Part shown: positions 6,759 through 16,397 of the stretch, piece after piece | Layout of the letters: every line of letters starts with the position of its first letter | Position numbering within the stretch: position 1 is the stretch's first letter | Assembly: GCA_035532215.1 (NCBI GenBank) | Contig: DATKRK010000233.1 | Span: forward strand, 1 to 33,274 | DNA from: JAICIG01 sp035532215 | GTDB lineage: Bacteria; Planctomycetota; Planctomycetia; Pirellulales; JAICIG01 | DNA: 33,274 nucleotides | Direction: 5' to 3' | Notes under the pieces: model-generated | What the model was told of the DNA's origin: nothing | Database searches by the model: none | Seen by the model: only the letters and a program-made list of their open reading frames with translations | Program-made: the position numbers and the translations under genes

Positions 6759-8120
6759 TCATCCAAGCTGCGCCCCAGGCGATGCCAGCGTTGCGGCGAC
6801 GAGCCGTACGGCATTGCGGGGCGTGAGCAACGTTTCCTCGGCCAGGGCCGCCTGCTTGATTCGCTTGTGTTCGTCATCAGCGACTGTCGCCGAGAGCATC
6901 TGCACCAAAAAGCCCGCGAAGGCGTCGGCCGAGTCTCCGCAGCCGCGCCGCTCGGCGAGCTTGAGCCAGTCGGGCGGCGCGGCCGCGTTTTGCAACCCGC
7001 CGTCGGCCAGCCGCTGGGCGAAGTTGGCCCGCGCGATCAGCGAGCGGGTATTGATCCATGCCCGGCCGCCGGCCCAGCCGAAGACGTTGGGCGGCTCGAA
7101 CAGGTCTTGGCCCAAAGCCGCGGTCCACTCGGCCAGCACGATCGTGCTCGGCGGCGGGTCGAGCAGTTCCAAGGCCCGCACGGCGCCGACGACGAACTCG
7201 ACCGGCCCCAGCACGCGGTTGCCAATGTTCTTGTCGTCGAAGAAGGCCGCCGAACGCAACACGGTTTCGACGGCCCAGCCGATATCGAGTTCGTGCTCGC
7301 GCAAGCCTGCCGCCAGTTCGTCGATCGCCGGCTCGTCCACGGCGCCCTCGCCCATCAGCAGTTCGCAAACGCGCCGGGCCAACCGTACCGACGTGGCCGG
7401 TTGTTCCAGGAGCAGCGCGAGCAAATCGTCGCCGCGCCAGGCGCCCTGGCGACCGAGGATCGTTTTCTCGCCGTCGTCACGATACGCGGCGACTTCGCGG
7501 AACTCGCGGCTCTTGACGGTCCAGCCCGTCAGCGCGCGGGCGGCTTCCTTCACGTCGGTCTCGGTATAGTTGCCCACGCCCAGCGTAAACAATTCCATCA
7601 ACTCGCGGGCCAGGTTTTCGTTCGGGTGCTCGCGGCGGTTGCTGTCGGCATCGAGCCAGACCAGCATTGCAGGGTCTTTCACGACGGCGAACAGCAAGTC
7701 AGCGAATTTACCTCGGGCGTGCGTCCGGAACAGGTCGTTCTGCCGCCGCATCATCGCCGCGTCTTGCAACTTACGGTTGCTGGTGGCAAAGTGGTTATGC
7801 CACATGAGCGTCAAGCGTTCGCCCAGCGGGTCGGGCGAAAACATCATCCGGTACAGCCACCAAGCTTTGAGCCGGTGGATATTGCCCGAGGCCACCGCCG
7901 CCTCGGCCAACAGCCGCGACGTGGCCTCGAAATCATCTGGCGCGCCGCTCGCGTGCCCCTTGCCCGCCAGCAGCCGGTCGACCGCGGCCCGCGGGCCGTC
8001 CTTCAGATCTTGCTGCAATTCGTCCCCCGCCGCCGCGAAGCCCGCCCGGCGGTGCAGGTGCGCCGCTCGCCGCAGGTTCCACGGCGCTTTGTCGTCGGGC
8101 TGGTAAGGTTGCCAGAACAT
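6759..8120 (-). CDS. DUF1800 family protein
   Basis: DUF1800 proteins are large helical proteins of unknown function that nearly always neighbour a DUF1501 gene in planctomycetes. Signature segments are present in order: AAHLHRRAGFAA near residue 20, LTLMWHNHFATSNRKL near residue 105, ADSNRREHPNENLARELMEL followed by FTLGVGNYTETDVKEAARAL in the centre, and PPNVFGWAGGRAWIN near residue 350. Length (453 residues) is typical. There is no classical signal peptide, unlike the partner DUF1501 protein; export by hitch-hiking with the Tat partner is a possibility but is inference. It is the first gene of the pair on the minus strand. Confidence 0.92.
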   Translation of the reverse strand: MFWQPYQPDDKAPWNLRRAAHLHRRAGFAAAGDELQQDLKDGPRAAVDRLLAGKGHASGAPDDFEATSRLLAEAAVASGNIHRLKAWWLYRMMFSPDPLGERLTLMWHNHFATSNRKLQDAAMMRRQNDLFRTHARGKFADLLFAVVKDPAMLVWLDADSNRREHPNENLARELMELFTLGVGNYTETDVKEAARALTGWTVKSREFREVAAYRDDGEKTILGRQGAWRGDDLLALLLEQPATSVRLARRVCELLMGEGAVDEPAIDELAAGLREHELDIGWAVETVLRSAAFFDDKNIGNRVLGPVEFVVGAVRALELLDPPPSTIVLAEWTAALGQDLFEPPNVFGWAGGRAWINTRSLIARANFAQRLADGGLQNAAAPPDWLKLAERRGCGDSADAFAGFLVQMLSATVADDEHKRIKQAALAEETLLTPRNAVRLVAATLASPGAQLG

Positions 8121-8128
8121 GGCTTTTC

Positions 8129-8215
8129 TCAGGAACCACGGACGGTTTCAGGAACCACGGATGACACTGATTTCACGGATGAAGAGTATTCAAAAACATC
8201 CGTGTGATCCGTACT
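8129..8215. repeat. Degenerate ACCACGGAT / ATCCGTG repeat tract
   Basis: The 14-mer TCAGGAACCACGGA occurs at 8129-8142 and again at 8148-8161. It is followed by further partial copies (TTTCACGGATGAAG) and the reverse form ACATCCGTGTGATCCGT near 8200. This kind of tract is a familiar non-coding repeat in planctomycete and verrucomicrobial genomes; its origin is unknown. Confidence 0.6.
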
Positions 8216-8305
8216 ACAGACGTTCTATTTCTTTGTGGGCCGCGAAGATTTCGTCCTGAGGGTCAAGCCGGGTTTCGCGGCAGGAAATTTAAACTCAGGC
8301 TCCAG

Positions 8306-8363
8306 AAAGTCGCTTTTCGCTCCGCGAAAAAGGCGCCATTTTCGCGGAGCGAAAAGCGACTTT
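8306..8363. repeat. Perfect 25-bp inverted repeat (REP-like hairpin)
   Basis: The arms are 8306-8330 and 8339-8363, without a mismatch, around an 8-base loop whose core is GGCGCC. The arm contains GTCGCTTTTCGCTCCGCGAA. It lies between the end of the M56 gene (stop at 8500) and the start of the DUF1800 gene, in a 379-base stretch (8121-8499) that has no coding gene. A REP/MITE-like dispersed element is likely; it could also serve as a transcription stop for the M56 transcript. Confidence 0.85.
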
Positions 8364-8499
8364 GGTTGCGGCTTCGCCGCGCTGGGCCATCCGTGGTAAA
8401 TCCTCCCTGGTTGTCATCTTTTGCTTTTCGCCTCACCGCAAGCGCTTGACCTTCAAATCGTCTAGATCAAGTTCCTGCCCCGCTTGGAGCGGCCAGTGT

Positions 8500-11400
8500 T
8501 CATTTTGAAGCCGCCGAGGCTGGCCTCTGCGTCTCGGCGCCCGTGTTCGGTTTCTCTTGGCCCTTGCCCAACGTGGACGCCGCGGAGGGCCGCGCAGCCA
8601 TGCGCGGCGGCTTCAATCGCAGGTCGCCCACGTCCTTCGTCTCGCCCGGAACAACAACCACTGTGGCGAGAGTCAGGCCGATCCGTCCGGGCTCGGGAAT
8701 CGTAATTTCATACTCCATCCCCGGCGCCACGGCGTCGACGCGAAATCGACCGTCGGCGTCGGTAAACGGCGTGAATTCGGGACTGTGGTGAGGCCGGCCG
8801 AGGCCCAATTGCGTCTTCGCAACTGGTTCGCCGTCTTCGTCGAGCAAGCGGCCGATGAGCGAGCCGCAAGTTTGTAAGCGCATTTCAATCGGCCCGGGTT
8901 CATCGCCGCGAAGCAGCCGGTAAGCGGCAAGGTTTCGTGCGCGGTCGCGAACGAGCAACGTGCGCTCCTGCCGCGGGTTGAGCGCCGCGACTTCGAACTC
9001 GGCCGTCTCCAGCTTGCGCTCTTCGAAGTGCGAGTTGCTCAGTCCCAGGATTTCCGCGCCCGGCAGCGGCTGCCCGTCCGGGTCGAGCACCGTTCCCTTT
9101 ACAACGCCCCCGATCGGTATCTGCGCGTCGATCGCGAGCGATTGTTCGTCTTCGGAGGGGTTGATAAACACAACTTGGTTGTAACCCAGCGGCGGCTCGA
9201 CGCCCACAGCGAGAGGCGCCGTCGGCAACAGCCCCTCGCCTATGTCCGTCGGTCTCTGCAAACCTACCGACTTATAGAAGTCGTCGATTTGCTGGATGCT
9301 GACGTCAGCCGGCATGTAGACCGTATACGCGTCGCGCCAGGGTGCACCGCGAAAGCAGAGCACCCCCGGACCAGGCAGCACCGGAATCGCATAGCGCCCC
9401 TTGGCGTCGCAGACTGCCGAGGCGCAGGGCTGCCCGATCGAGCGGCCGAGACGGGCGATGTGCGAATTGCCCTCCAGCGGCAAATACTCGACGAAAGCCG
9501 GATTCGGCTCGCCCGACTCGCGCACCGACACGCGGCCGGCCACGGCGACGCCGCGATCAAGCTCGATCTCGACCTGGATCGGGTCCAACCCCGGCGTGTC
9601 GGCGATACGAAGCTGCGCGGAGAAGTACGGCAGGTTTTCCGCCTTGGCGTCGACCAGATAGGATTTCGCCTTTGGGGCGCCGAGCAACTCGAAGCGGCCT
9701 TCGGCGTCGGTCGTGGTGCGATCCATGGTCTGACGAGAGTCAATCTTGACGCCGGCAATCGGCTGGCCGGAACCGCGCTGGCGGACGACGCCCACGATCG
9801 TGCGCGCAGGCGCCGCCAGATGATCGAACGTGGCGCCGTAAGCGCGATCGGGCCTGGGCAGACTGATTGTGGTTGGCCTGACGACCGGCTCGGTTTCGCG
9901 GGTCATGACATCGATGGGCCAGTACTCGATGCCCGGTCCCTCGACTTCAAGATTGACCAGCCGTTCGGCGCCGTAGCCTTCCAGCATGAACCGGCCCTCG
10001 TCGTCGACATCGGCCGATTCGGGCACGCCCGGAACTTTGGAGACGGGCCTGTCGACGTGATACGCGCGCCCGGCGAGCCTGGCTTCAATGTAGTCGTCAA
10101 GGTTGTGAGCTGACGGGATCAAGACGTGCCGGAGCCTGACCTTGGCGCCGAGAGCCGGTTTGCCTTCAAGCGTGAGAATTCGCCCGTGAATCGGCAGGTC
10201 TTTGACGAGTTGCAGCGTGCAGCCGTCGGCGGTGGCGGCCTCGGCCGCGTCGATCAACTCAAATCCATATCCCGGGGCCGTTGCCGTCAGGCGGGTATAG
10301 TTCCACGGATCTCCGTGCGACCGATCGAATTTCGACGTGTCGAAGTGAAACTCGAACGCTCCTTCCGCGTTGCTCGCGCCGAGCAGTTCCGATTCGAGTT
10401 GTCCGCGAGCGGGGTAAGACAGATAGACCTTCGCCCCCGCGAGCGGTTTGCCGTCTGGATCGAGCACGTGGCCGCGGAGGGTAGTCAGGCCAGTCGCTTT
10501 CGGCGAGCTGTCGGGCGCCTCCGTTTTGGCAGCCTCAGCCTCGCCGGCGGGCGCAACTGCGGCTGGCTTAGGTTTCGCGGCAGGGGCCTTTGTTTGAGCC
10601 TTCTCGTCGGCCTTGGGCTCCTGTAGCACCAAGTCGCCCAGGTCGAGCGCTTGGCCGGGCGGGACCACAAGCGTCGTCGCTTCCAACCGCTCGGCGCCGC
10701 GGCGGGCTATGATCACATATTCCACGCCCGGCGGAACGATGTCGACGCGGAACTTGCCGTCCTGGCCGGTCGGCAGGCGCTCGAGCTGATGGTTGGAGTA
10801 GATGCTTTCCCAGGCCCAGCCGGGCAGCGGCTTGGCGCCGGGGTCGGGCTTGGCGCCGATGAGCACGAACAGGTTGGGAACGGGCTTTCTTTCGCGGTCG
10901 ACGACGCGTCCTGTCAGCGTGGCATAGGGACGCAGGACGATCTTCCTGGGCGGGTCGCTATCGCGCGTCAGCCGCAAGGCGGCGGCCAGCTTTCGCTCGC
11001 GGTGCAAAAACATCGCCGTGCGAGGTTGGTCGCGGGGTCCGATGATCTCCGCCTTTGCTTCCGGCAGCGGGTCGCTCGGCCAGCCCTGATAGTAGCCTTT
11101 ATTGCCCGCAGTCCGTTGCGGCGCCAGGCGCCGAGCGACGACGCCCGTCAGCGCCCGGCGGTCCGGATCGACCAGCTCAACTCGCGCGACACCCAGCGAC
11201 CGTAAGGAAATATCGCAAACCGCCTCGCGGGCCTCGGCGGGCGGGTTCGCTTCGCGCAAGGCCGTGGCAAACTCCGGGCCTGCCAGATGATAGACATTGA
11301 GCCGCGGTTTTCCTTGCTGACGCAAATCGGCGATCGCGTCCGCTCCGTCGGCCTCGGGATAGCGCTCGGTCTCGTTGGCGATGAACGCCACGACGCCGCG

Positions 11401-14400
11401 CCCTGGCAAAGCCGGCAGTCGGTAAACGCCATTCTCGTCCGTGGCGTAGCGGTCGCCTTCGATGCTGCGCGCGCCAGGATCGAAGTTTGCGTAGTTCGCG
11501 GCAGCCTCGTTCGACAGGAACGGATAGTATTCCACGAGCCCTTGGATCGGCTTGCTGGTTGTCTCGTCGGTGACGCGCCCGCGCAACCAGACGGCGCGCT
11601 TGAGCTCGACGTCGCACGGCACGGGTTCGAACCCGTCGCGCTTGGCGACTTCGAACGCAGTGCGAAAATAAGGCTGATCGGCCCCCGGCACGACGCGCAG
11701 GCGGTGGCTGCGCTCGCGATCGTGTGGCTTGGGGACGCCGCGCAGCACGTATCGGCCTTGCTCGTCGGTCTTCGCCGCCAAAAAGCCCTCGACAAACATC
11801 ATCGAATCGGCGTATTGGTTGAGCCGCACCTCGGCCCCGACGAGCGGCCGGCCGCTTTCTGCATCGCGCACCACGCCGGCGATCGGCTGCTCGGGTTCGG
11901 CCGTCAATACGAACTTCGCCCCGAAACAAGTCTGCACGCGAAACCGCGGATCACCCCACTCGGAATAAGGCGCCGCGGGCATGTCACGCGTCACGACGTT
12001 GAGCCAGGTTTTCGCCATGCCGTCGCCGGAGAGTTCCAACATCAGCATTCGATCGCGTCCCAGACCCGCGAAGCGGAATCGGCCTTGAGCGTCCGTGACT
12101 GCAACGGGCAGCACCGGCGCCGGAGCGAGCGAAATGGATTTCCGCCCCGGAAAACGCGCGATTTTGATTTCCATGCTCTCCGCAAGTTCGAGGGGGTCAA
12201 CCGCGGTCGGGTTGTGCTTCGCGGCCTCGATCCAGGCCTCGATGTTTTCGGCGTCGCCCTGGATCGAGAGGATGCTGACTCGCACGCCGCTTCGAGGCCG
12301 GCCTTCGAGATCGAGCACGCGGCCTTCCACCGGCACGTCGTCGGACGACAAGGCAATCGTTACGTCGCCGTCCGAAGGAACCTGACTCCAGTCGAGCGCG
12401 TAGCCGTCGGCTTCCGCCAGCACGAAGAAATACGGCGTGACGAAAACCTCGGCCGCGGCGAAGGGAGCGGCAACCGGAAATGCGACCCTCGCCGCGCCGC
12501 CGTCGTCCGTGCGAGCCTCTCCGACCGCGTGAACCCTTTCGACGAAGGCCGGGTGCGTGTCGTAGCGGATGACCCTGACGCGGGCGCTAGCGATCGGCTT
12601 GCCCGCGGCGTCTACGACGCGGACGGCGAGACGACGTTCAGCGCCGGCCGCGTCGTCTGCGCTCAACTCATTACTTGCCGCGTTCTCGTTTGACGTACGC
12701 GACCGAGGGACTGTTTCTTTCGCACCGGCCGCGGGCCGTTCCTGAGTCGCCTTGTCGCCCCCAATCGCCACATCGCCGAGGTCGTTCGTCTCGCCGGCTG
12801 CCACGGCCAGATCTTTGGCGATCTGTCCGCGCAGGGCGGAAGCGGTTGCTTGGAGCTGATAATGGCAGCCGATGGGGATGTCACTGTATTTGAAGCGGCC
12901 TTGCTCGTCAGTCGCAATGGGACGCAATCGCTTGCTGAAGTCGCCGCTCGGCAACAGCAGGGCGGTGATTTCCGCCCCGCTGATCGGCTCGCCGTTTGCG
13001 TCCAGCAAACGGCCGACGATTTTGGCGGTCGGTTCGAGCGAAACCGTCGTTGCGCCCGTTGGATGATCGGCCAGCCGCAGCCGCACGACTTTGCCGAGCT
13101 TGCGCGACTTGTGACGGATGATGACGGTCCGCGTCTCGTCGGGGCCGAGATTGATCACTTCGAAACGGGATCGGCCATTCGCCGACCAAGGCGACCAAGG
13201 CAATGAATGGACTCCTTCGGCCTCGAAGTCTTCGAGCGATTTACCCTCGCGATCGAGGACGTTGACAGCAATCTTGCCTCCTGGATCGAGCGTTAGATCG
13301 CAGACGACCGACTCGGCGTCTGCCGCCGGGTTGATCTCTTTCATCGCGTGCGGCCACTTTTTGCCGGGCATCACTGGATTGGGGTACGTGTCGAAATGGC
13401 CTCGCTCGTTGATCCCCTCGATCGACTCGGCGCCGACCCCATCTCGATAATGACCGGTCACACACAGCGCGCCGACGATCGCTCGGCCCGGCAGTCCGAC
13501 GAGGCGAAAACTTCCGTCAGGACGGCTGACGTAGCGATTTTCATAACCGTCGGCGCTGCCGGGCGGCGTGCCGAACTCGGGCGTTTGTCTCGCGTATTCG
13601 TTGGAGAGGAACGGCCAATAGTGCAACCACGCGACCAGCGGCTCGCCCGTCGCTCGATCGGTGACGCGGCCGGTGATCCAAACGCCGCGGTGCAGTTCGA
13701 TATCGACCTCGATCGACTCCAAGCCTCGCGATTCGGGGACGTCGACGTCGCGCATCAAGTACGGTTGCTCGTCGTTAGATACGGCCAGGAGCTGGTTGCC
13801 GGCGCCCTTCGGCATGCCGACCAGGCGGTAGCGGCCTCGATCATTGCTGACGGCGAGCAGATGTCTTTCGTTGACGTAGTTGCTGCCGGCAAACCGGTTG
13901 CTTTCGATGCTCACGCCAGCCAGCGGCTCGCGCGTTGCCGCGTCGCGAACGACGCCGACAATGGCTTGCGTTGGCGGGGCGACGAGCTCGAAGTCGGCGC
14001 CATAAACCGGCGTCGATTCATCCGGCATCGTGCTGATCTTCAACTGCAGCGTTTCGGACTTCCGCGTAACCACGGCCGCCCGCTGGTATGCGATCGTCGG
14101 GCCGGCAAACGACAGCTCGACTTTCCGCTCTCGACCGATGCCGTCGATCCGAAACCGCCCGTCGTTTCCCGTCGCGGCTCGCGGCGGCCAGGCATCGAAT
14201 TGAGGAAGCTCGTCGTCCTCGAAATGCCGCGCGGCCGTCCAACGAAACTCGCCGTTGCGCACGGCGGCCAACCAACCGTCGAGGTTTCCATCCTTGCCAG
14301 CGCAGATGCTGCCTACCCGCACGCTCACGCCCCCGACGGGCTTGCCTTCGGTGTCGACGATGCGACAGGTGATCGGCACATCGGCTGCTAGCGTTAACGT

Positions 14401-15900
14401 CGGCTCCACGCCCGGCAGGATATCTCGCCATGTAACCCAGCCCGCCCCGGCGCCTTCGGCCGTGGCGACGATCATCGCTTCTTTCCACTGCTCGGGACGA
14501 TGGAGATCGACATTGAACTGCGATTTACGGAACGAAATCGTAAAACGTCCGTCGGCGCCGCTTGTCGTGTCGGCCAGTGCCGGGTGAGGAATATGCGGTT
14601 CCGAGTACCAACGCACGGCGAACACCGTCGCGCCGGCGGCCGGATTGCCCTGCGGATCGACCACTCGCCCGGCAACGGTGACGAGATCGTCGTCTTGAGA
14701 CTTCGCGTTTTCAGAAGCGATTGGTTGATCATCTTCGGCCTTCGCCCGCGGCGCCAGGCGAACGGCTGCAACCGTCGTCACGAGGATCGCGACGCCGGCC
14801 AACAACAGCCGCGCGGCTCGGGCGCTGATGGGCAGGTGCGAGCAGGCCCGATCGAACAGCGCGCGAATGCGGTGTTCCAGGCTGCTGCGCTGAGCCATCG
14901 CGATGGCGGCGGCCAAGGGGAGGGGCCCATAGGCGCGGGCGATTTGCAAAAGCTCGGAGGCGTAGTCGCTGGCCAATTCGCCGGCGTGGACGACGCAGTC
15001 GTCGCAGGCCAGCTCGCGCTCGATGCGCAAACGGCGCAAGGCGTACCAGGCCAACGGGTGGAACCAATACAGCGCGCAGGTCAGTCGGCCCAGCAGTTGG
15101 AAGCCGACGTCGTAGCGCTTGACGTGGGCCAGCTCGTGCAGCAGCACGATTCGCCGCAGCCGGTCGCTCCACTCGCGCGACTGGGCGGGCAACAAGACGG
15201 CGGGCCGCAACAGCCCCCAAGTCATCGGCATCACCGCGCGATGGGTTTCCAGCAGTTCGACGCGCCGCGCCAAGCCGAGCCGCGCGCGAACCTCGTCGAG
15301 CAAGCCGATCCAGGCCGCGTTGTCGACCGCCCGCGATTGGCGCCGCAGCACGAACATGCGAACCAATCCGAGCGCAAGCGGGGCCAAAGCCAGCGCGGCG
15401 CCGAGCAGCCAGATCGTTGCCGCGCTAGACAACTGGCGAGAGGCGGTTGAATCGCTCGGCAATTCTTCGCTGACCGAGGGAACAGGCGCCGAGGGCAACG
15501 ACTGCGCTGGGGCAGTAAGTTCCGCCGCAAACTCCCCGCGATCCGGCGGCGGCTCGAAAAAGGCTTGCTCGGCTCGCGGCGATGCTGTCTGGCCAACGAA
15601 GGGCGCCGGCGGAGCGGGCGGCGCGTTGGCAACGATCGCTTCGGGCGCACTTTGCCCTTCGACCGGCAGAATCGCCAGCCGCCACTTGGGCAGCGCGGCC
15701 GACAAGCCGGGCAACAGCACCAGCGCGGCGAACGTCAAACACCAGACGCGATGTCGCAGTGCGGCCGACGAGCGGCGCAAGAGCGCGCTCGCCGCGATGG
15801 CCGCCAGCAACAGCGCCGTCGCTTTCGCGGCGACGTCGAGCCAGAATTGCGAACCCGCTGCATTGGCCGCGGCAAGCAGATAACTTTCGAGCGTCGACAT
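8500..15900 (-). CDS. BlaR1-like M56 peptidase with a triplicated array of carboxypeptidase-regulatory-like domains
   Basis: M56 proteins are integral-membrane zinc peptidases that, as in BlaR1, sense an outside signal and trigger cleavage of a BlaI-type repressor. Membrane segments lie at about residues 20-42, 52-70, 158-183 and 362-385. HELAH (255-259) is the zinc motif and RELACDD downstream supplies the third ligand. Between the second and third segments is a proline/alanine-rich linker. Instead of a penicillin-binding sensor, residues 407-2466 are some 17 small beta-sandwich domains of the carboxypeptidase regulatory type (pattern GxVxDxxGxPxxGAxV). They are arranged as three homologous modules starting at about residues 407, 1089 and 1806 and separated by proline/alanine/lysine linkers. 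This part should lie outside the cytoplasmic membrane. The ATG at 15900 follows the blaI-like stop by one base. The ligand is unknown. Confidence 0.9.
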   Translation of the reverse strand: MSTLESYLLAAANAAGSQFWLDVAAKATALLLAAIAASALLRRSSAALRHRVWCLTFAALVLLPGLSAALPKWRLAILPVEGQSAPEAIVANAPPAPPAPFVGQTASPRAEQAFFEPPPDRGEFAAELTAPAQSLPSAPVPSVSEELPSDSTASRQLSSAATIWLLGAALALAPLALGLVRMFVLRRQSRAVDNAAWIGLLDEVRARLGLARRVELLETHRAVMPMTWGLLRPAVLLPAQSREWSDRLRRIVLLHELAHVKRYDVGFQLLGRLTCALYWFHPLAWYALRRLRIERELACDDCVVHAGELASDYASELLQIARAYGPLPLAAAIAMAQRSSLEHRIRALFDRACSHLPISARAARLLLAGVAILVTTVAAVRLAPRAKAEDDQPIASENAKSQDDDLVTVAGRVVDPQGNPAAGATVFAVRWYSEPHIPHPALADTTSGADGRFTISFRKSQFNVDLHRPEQWKEAMIVATAEGAGAGWVTWRDILPGVEPTLTLAADVPITCRIVDTEGKPVGGVSVRVGSICAGKDGNLDGWLAAVRNGEFRWTAARHFEDDELPQFDAWPPRAATGNDGRFRIDGIGRERKVELSFAGPTIAYQRAAVVTRKSETLQLKISTMPDESTPVYGADFELVAPPTQAIVGVVRDAATREPLAGVSIESNRFAGSNYVNERHLLAVSNDRGRYRLVGMPKGAGNQLLAVSNDEQPYLMRDVDVPESRGLESIEVDIELHRGVWITGRVTDRATGEPLVAWLHYWPFLSNEYARQTPEFGTPPGSADGYENRYVSRPDGSFRLVGLPGRAIVGALCVTGHYRDGVGAESIEGINERGHFDTYPNPVMPGKKWPHAMKEINPAADAESVVCDLTLDPGGKIAVNVLDREGKSLEDFEAEGVHSLPWSPWSANGRSRFEVINLGPDETRTVIIRHKSRKLGKVVRLRLADHPTGATTVSLEPTAKIVGRLLDANGEPISGAEITALLLPSGDFSKRLRPIATDEQGRFKYSDIPIGCHYQLQATASALRGQIAKDLAVAAGETNDLGDVAIGGDKATQERPAAGAKETVPRSRTSNENAASNELSADDAAGAERRLAVRVVDAAGKPIASARVRVIRYDTHPAFVERVHAVGEARTDDGGAARVAFPVAAPFAAAEVFVTPYFFVLAEADGYALDWSQVPSDGDVTIALSSDDVPVEGRVLDLEGRPRSGVRVSILSIQGDAENIEAWIEAAKHNPTAVDPLELAESMEIKIARFPGRKSISLAPAPVLPVAVTDAQGRFRFAGLGRDRMLMLELSGDGMAKTWLNVVTRDMPAAPYSEWGDPRFRVQTCFGAKFVLTAEPEQPIAGVVRDAESGRPLVGAEVRLNQYADSMMFVEGFLAAKTDEQGRYVLRGVPKPHDRERSHRLRVVPGADQPYFRTAFEVAKRDGFEPVPCDVELKRAVWLRGRVTDETTSKPIQGLVEYYPFLSNEAAANYANFDPGARSIEGDRYATDENGVYRLPALPGRGVVAFIANETERYPEADGADAIADLRQQGKPRLNVYHLAGPEFATALREANPPAEAREAVCDISLRSLGVARVELVDPDRRALTGVVARRLAPQRTAGNKGYYQGWPSDPLPEAKAEIIGPRDQPRTAMFLHRERKLAAALRLTRDSDPPRKIVLRPYATLTGRVVDRERKPVPNLFVLIGAKPDPGAKPLPGWAWESIYSNHQLERLPTGQDGKFRVDIVPPGVEYVIIARRGAERLEATTLVVPPGQALDLGDLVLQEPKADEKAQTKAPAAKPKPAAVAPAGEAEAAKTEAPDSSPKATGLTTLRGHVLDPDGKPLAGAKVYLSYPARGQLESELLGASNAEGAFEFHFDTSKFDRSHGDPWNYTRLTATAPGYGFELIDAAEAATADGCTLQLVKDLPIHGRILTLEGKPALGAKVRLRHVLIPSAHNLDDYIEARLAGRAYHVDRPVSKVPGVPESADVDDEGRFMLEGYGAERLVNLEVEGPGIEYWPIDVMTRETEPVVRPTTISLPRPDRAYGATFDHLAAPARTIVGVVRQRGSGQPIAGVKIDSRQTMDRTTTDAEGRFELLGAPKAKSYLVDAKAENLPYFSAQLRIADTPGLDPIQVEIELDRGVAVAGRVSVRESGEPNPAFVEYLPLEGNSHIARLGRSIGQPCASAVCDAKGRYAIPVLPGPGVLCFRGAPWRDAYTVYMPADVSIQQIDDFYKSVGLQRPTDIGEGLLPTAPLAVGVEPPLGYNQVVFINPSEDEQSLAIDAQIPIGGVVKGTVLDPDGQPLPGAEILGLSNSHFEERKLETAEFEVAALNPRQERTLLVRDRARNLAAYRLLRGDEPGPIEMRLQTCGSLIGRLLDEDGEPVAKTQLGLGRPHHSPEFTPFTDADGRFRVDAVAPGMEYEITIPEPGRIGLTLATVVVVPGETKDVGDLRLKPPRMAARPSAASTLGKGQEKPNTGAETQRPASAASK

Positions 15901-15901
15901 C

Positions 15902-16294
15902 TCACCGGCCCTCCTTTCGCGCATCTTCGATCAATTGCTGCATCCGCCGGTAGTCGGCGTCGCTGAGCCGCTTGCTCGACACGTCGAGCAAGGCCGCCAC
16001 GGCATCGCTGGCCGAGCCGCCAAAGAACGTGTCGATCAGGTGCCCCAAGGCCGAACGGCTGGCCGAATCGTGCGGCTCGGTCGGTCGGTAGACGTATTTC
16101 ACGCCCGCCTTGCGGTGCCGCAGATAACCTTTGCTCTCCAGCAGGCGGATCATCGTGCGGACGGCCGAGTAACTGGGCGGATCAGGCAGTCGAGCGAGCA
16201 CGTCGGCGACCGAACCTTCGCCGAGCTGATAGACGGCATCCATGATCTGCCGCTCGCGGCGCCCTAGTTCCTGCGGGCCTTTACGCTTGGCCAT
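15902..16294 (-). CDS. BlaI/MecI/CopY family transcriptional repressor
   Basis: A 130-residue winged-helix repressor. The DNA-binding domain occupies residues 8-75: LGRRERQIMDAVYQLGEGSVADVLARL, then YSAVRTMIRLLESKGYLRHR and the wing VKYVYRP. A short helical dimerisation domain (about 80-130) follows. BlaI-type repressors bind dyads over their own promoter and are inactivated when the partner M56 peptidase is triggered. The partner is encoded one base downstream, so the two are a single operon. A GGAG ribosome site precedes the ATG at 16294. Dyads at 16326-16349 overlap the promoter, which fits autoregulation. Confidence 0.93.
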   Translation of the reverse strand: MAKRKGPQELGRRERQIMDAVYQLGEGSVADVLARLPDPPSYSAVRTMIRLLESKGYLRHRKAGVKYVYRPTEPHDSASRSALGHLIDTFFGGSASDAVAALLDVSSKRLSDADYRRMQQLIEDARKEGR

Positions 16295-16325
16295 TGAGCA
16301 ACTCCGAAGCAGAAGTGTTAATCAG

Positions 16326-16349
16326 TTGCCAGTGGCAATGTACTGCCAC
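16326..16349. promoter_or_regulatory. Candidate BlaI-type operator dyads
   Basis: Two interlocked inverted repeats overlap the -10 box: TTGCCA-G-TGGCAA (16326-16338) and GTGGCA-6-TGCCAC (16332-16349). They share a half site. Their position over the start of transcription suits repression by the BlaI-like protein. The sequence differs from the known TACA/TGTA consensus of staphylococcal BlaI. Confidence 0.6.
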
Positions 16350-16365
16350 AACAGTGCAATGTCAA
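16337..16365 (-). promoter_or_regulatory. Sigma70-type promoter of the blaI-M56 operon
   Basis: On the minus strand TTGACA (16360-16365) is separated by exactly 17 bases from TACATT (16337-16342). Transcription would start near 16330, giving a leader of about 36 bases before the ATG at 16294. Confidence 0.75.
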
Positions 16366-16397
16366 CAAGTTTTTCAACTTTTTGCCGCGCCGGCAAC

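Noticed and set aside
6097..8207. Long plus-strand frames of 490 and 446 codons
   Set aside because: They are opposite-strand shadows of the DUF1501 and DUF1800 genes, caused by high GC content, and lack recognisable domains.
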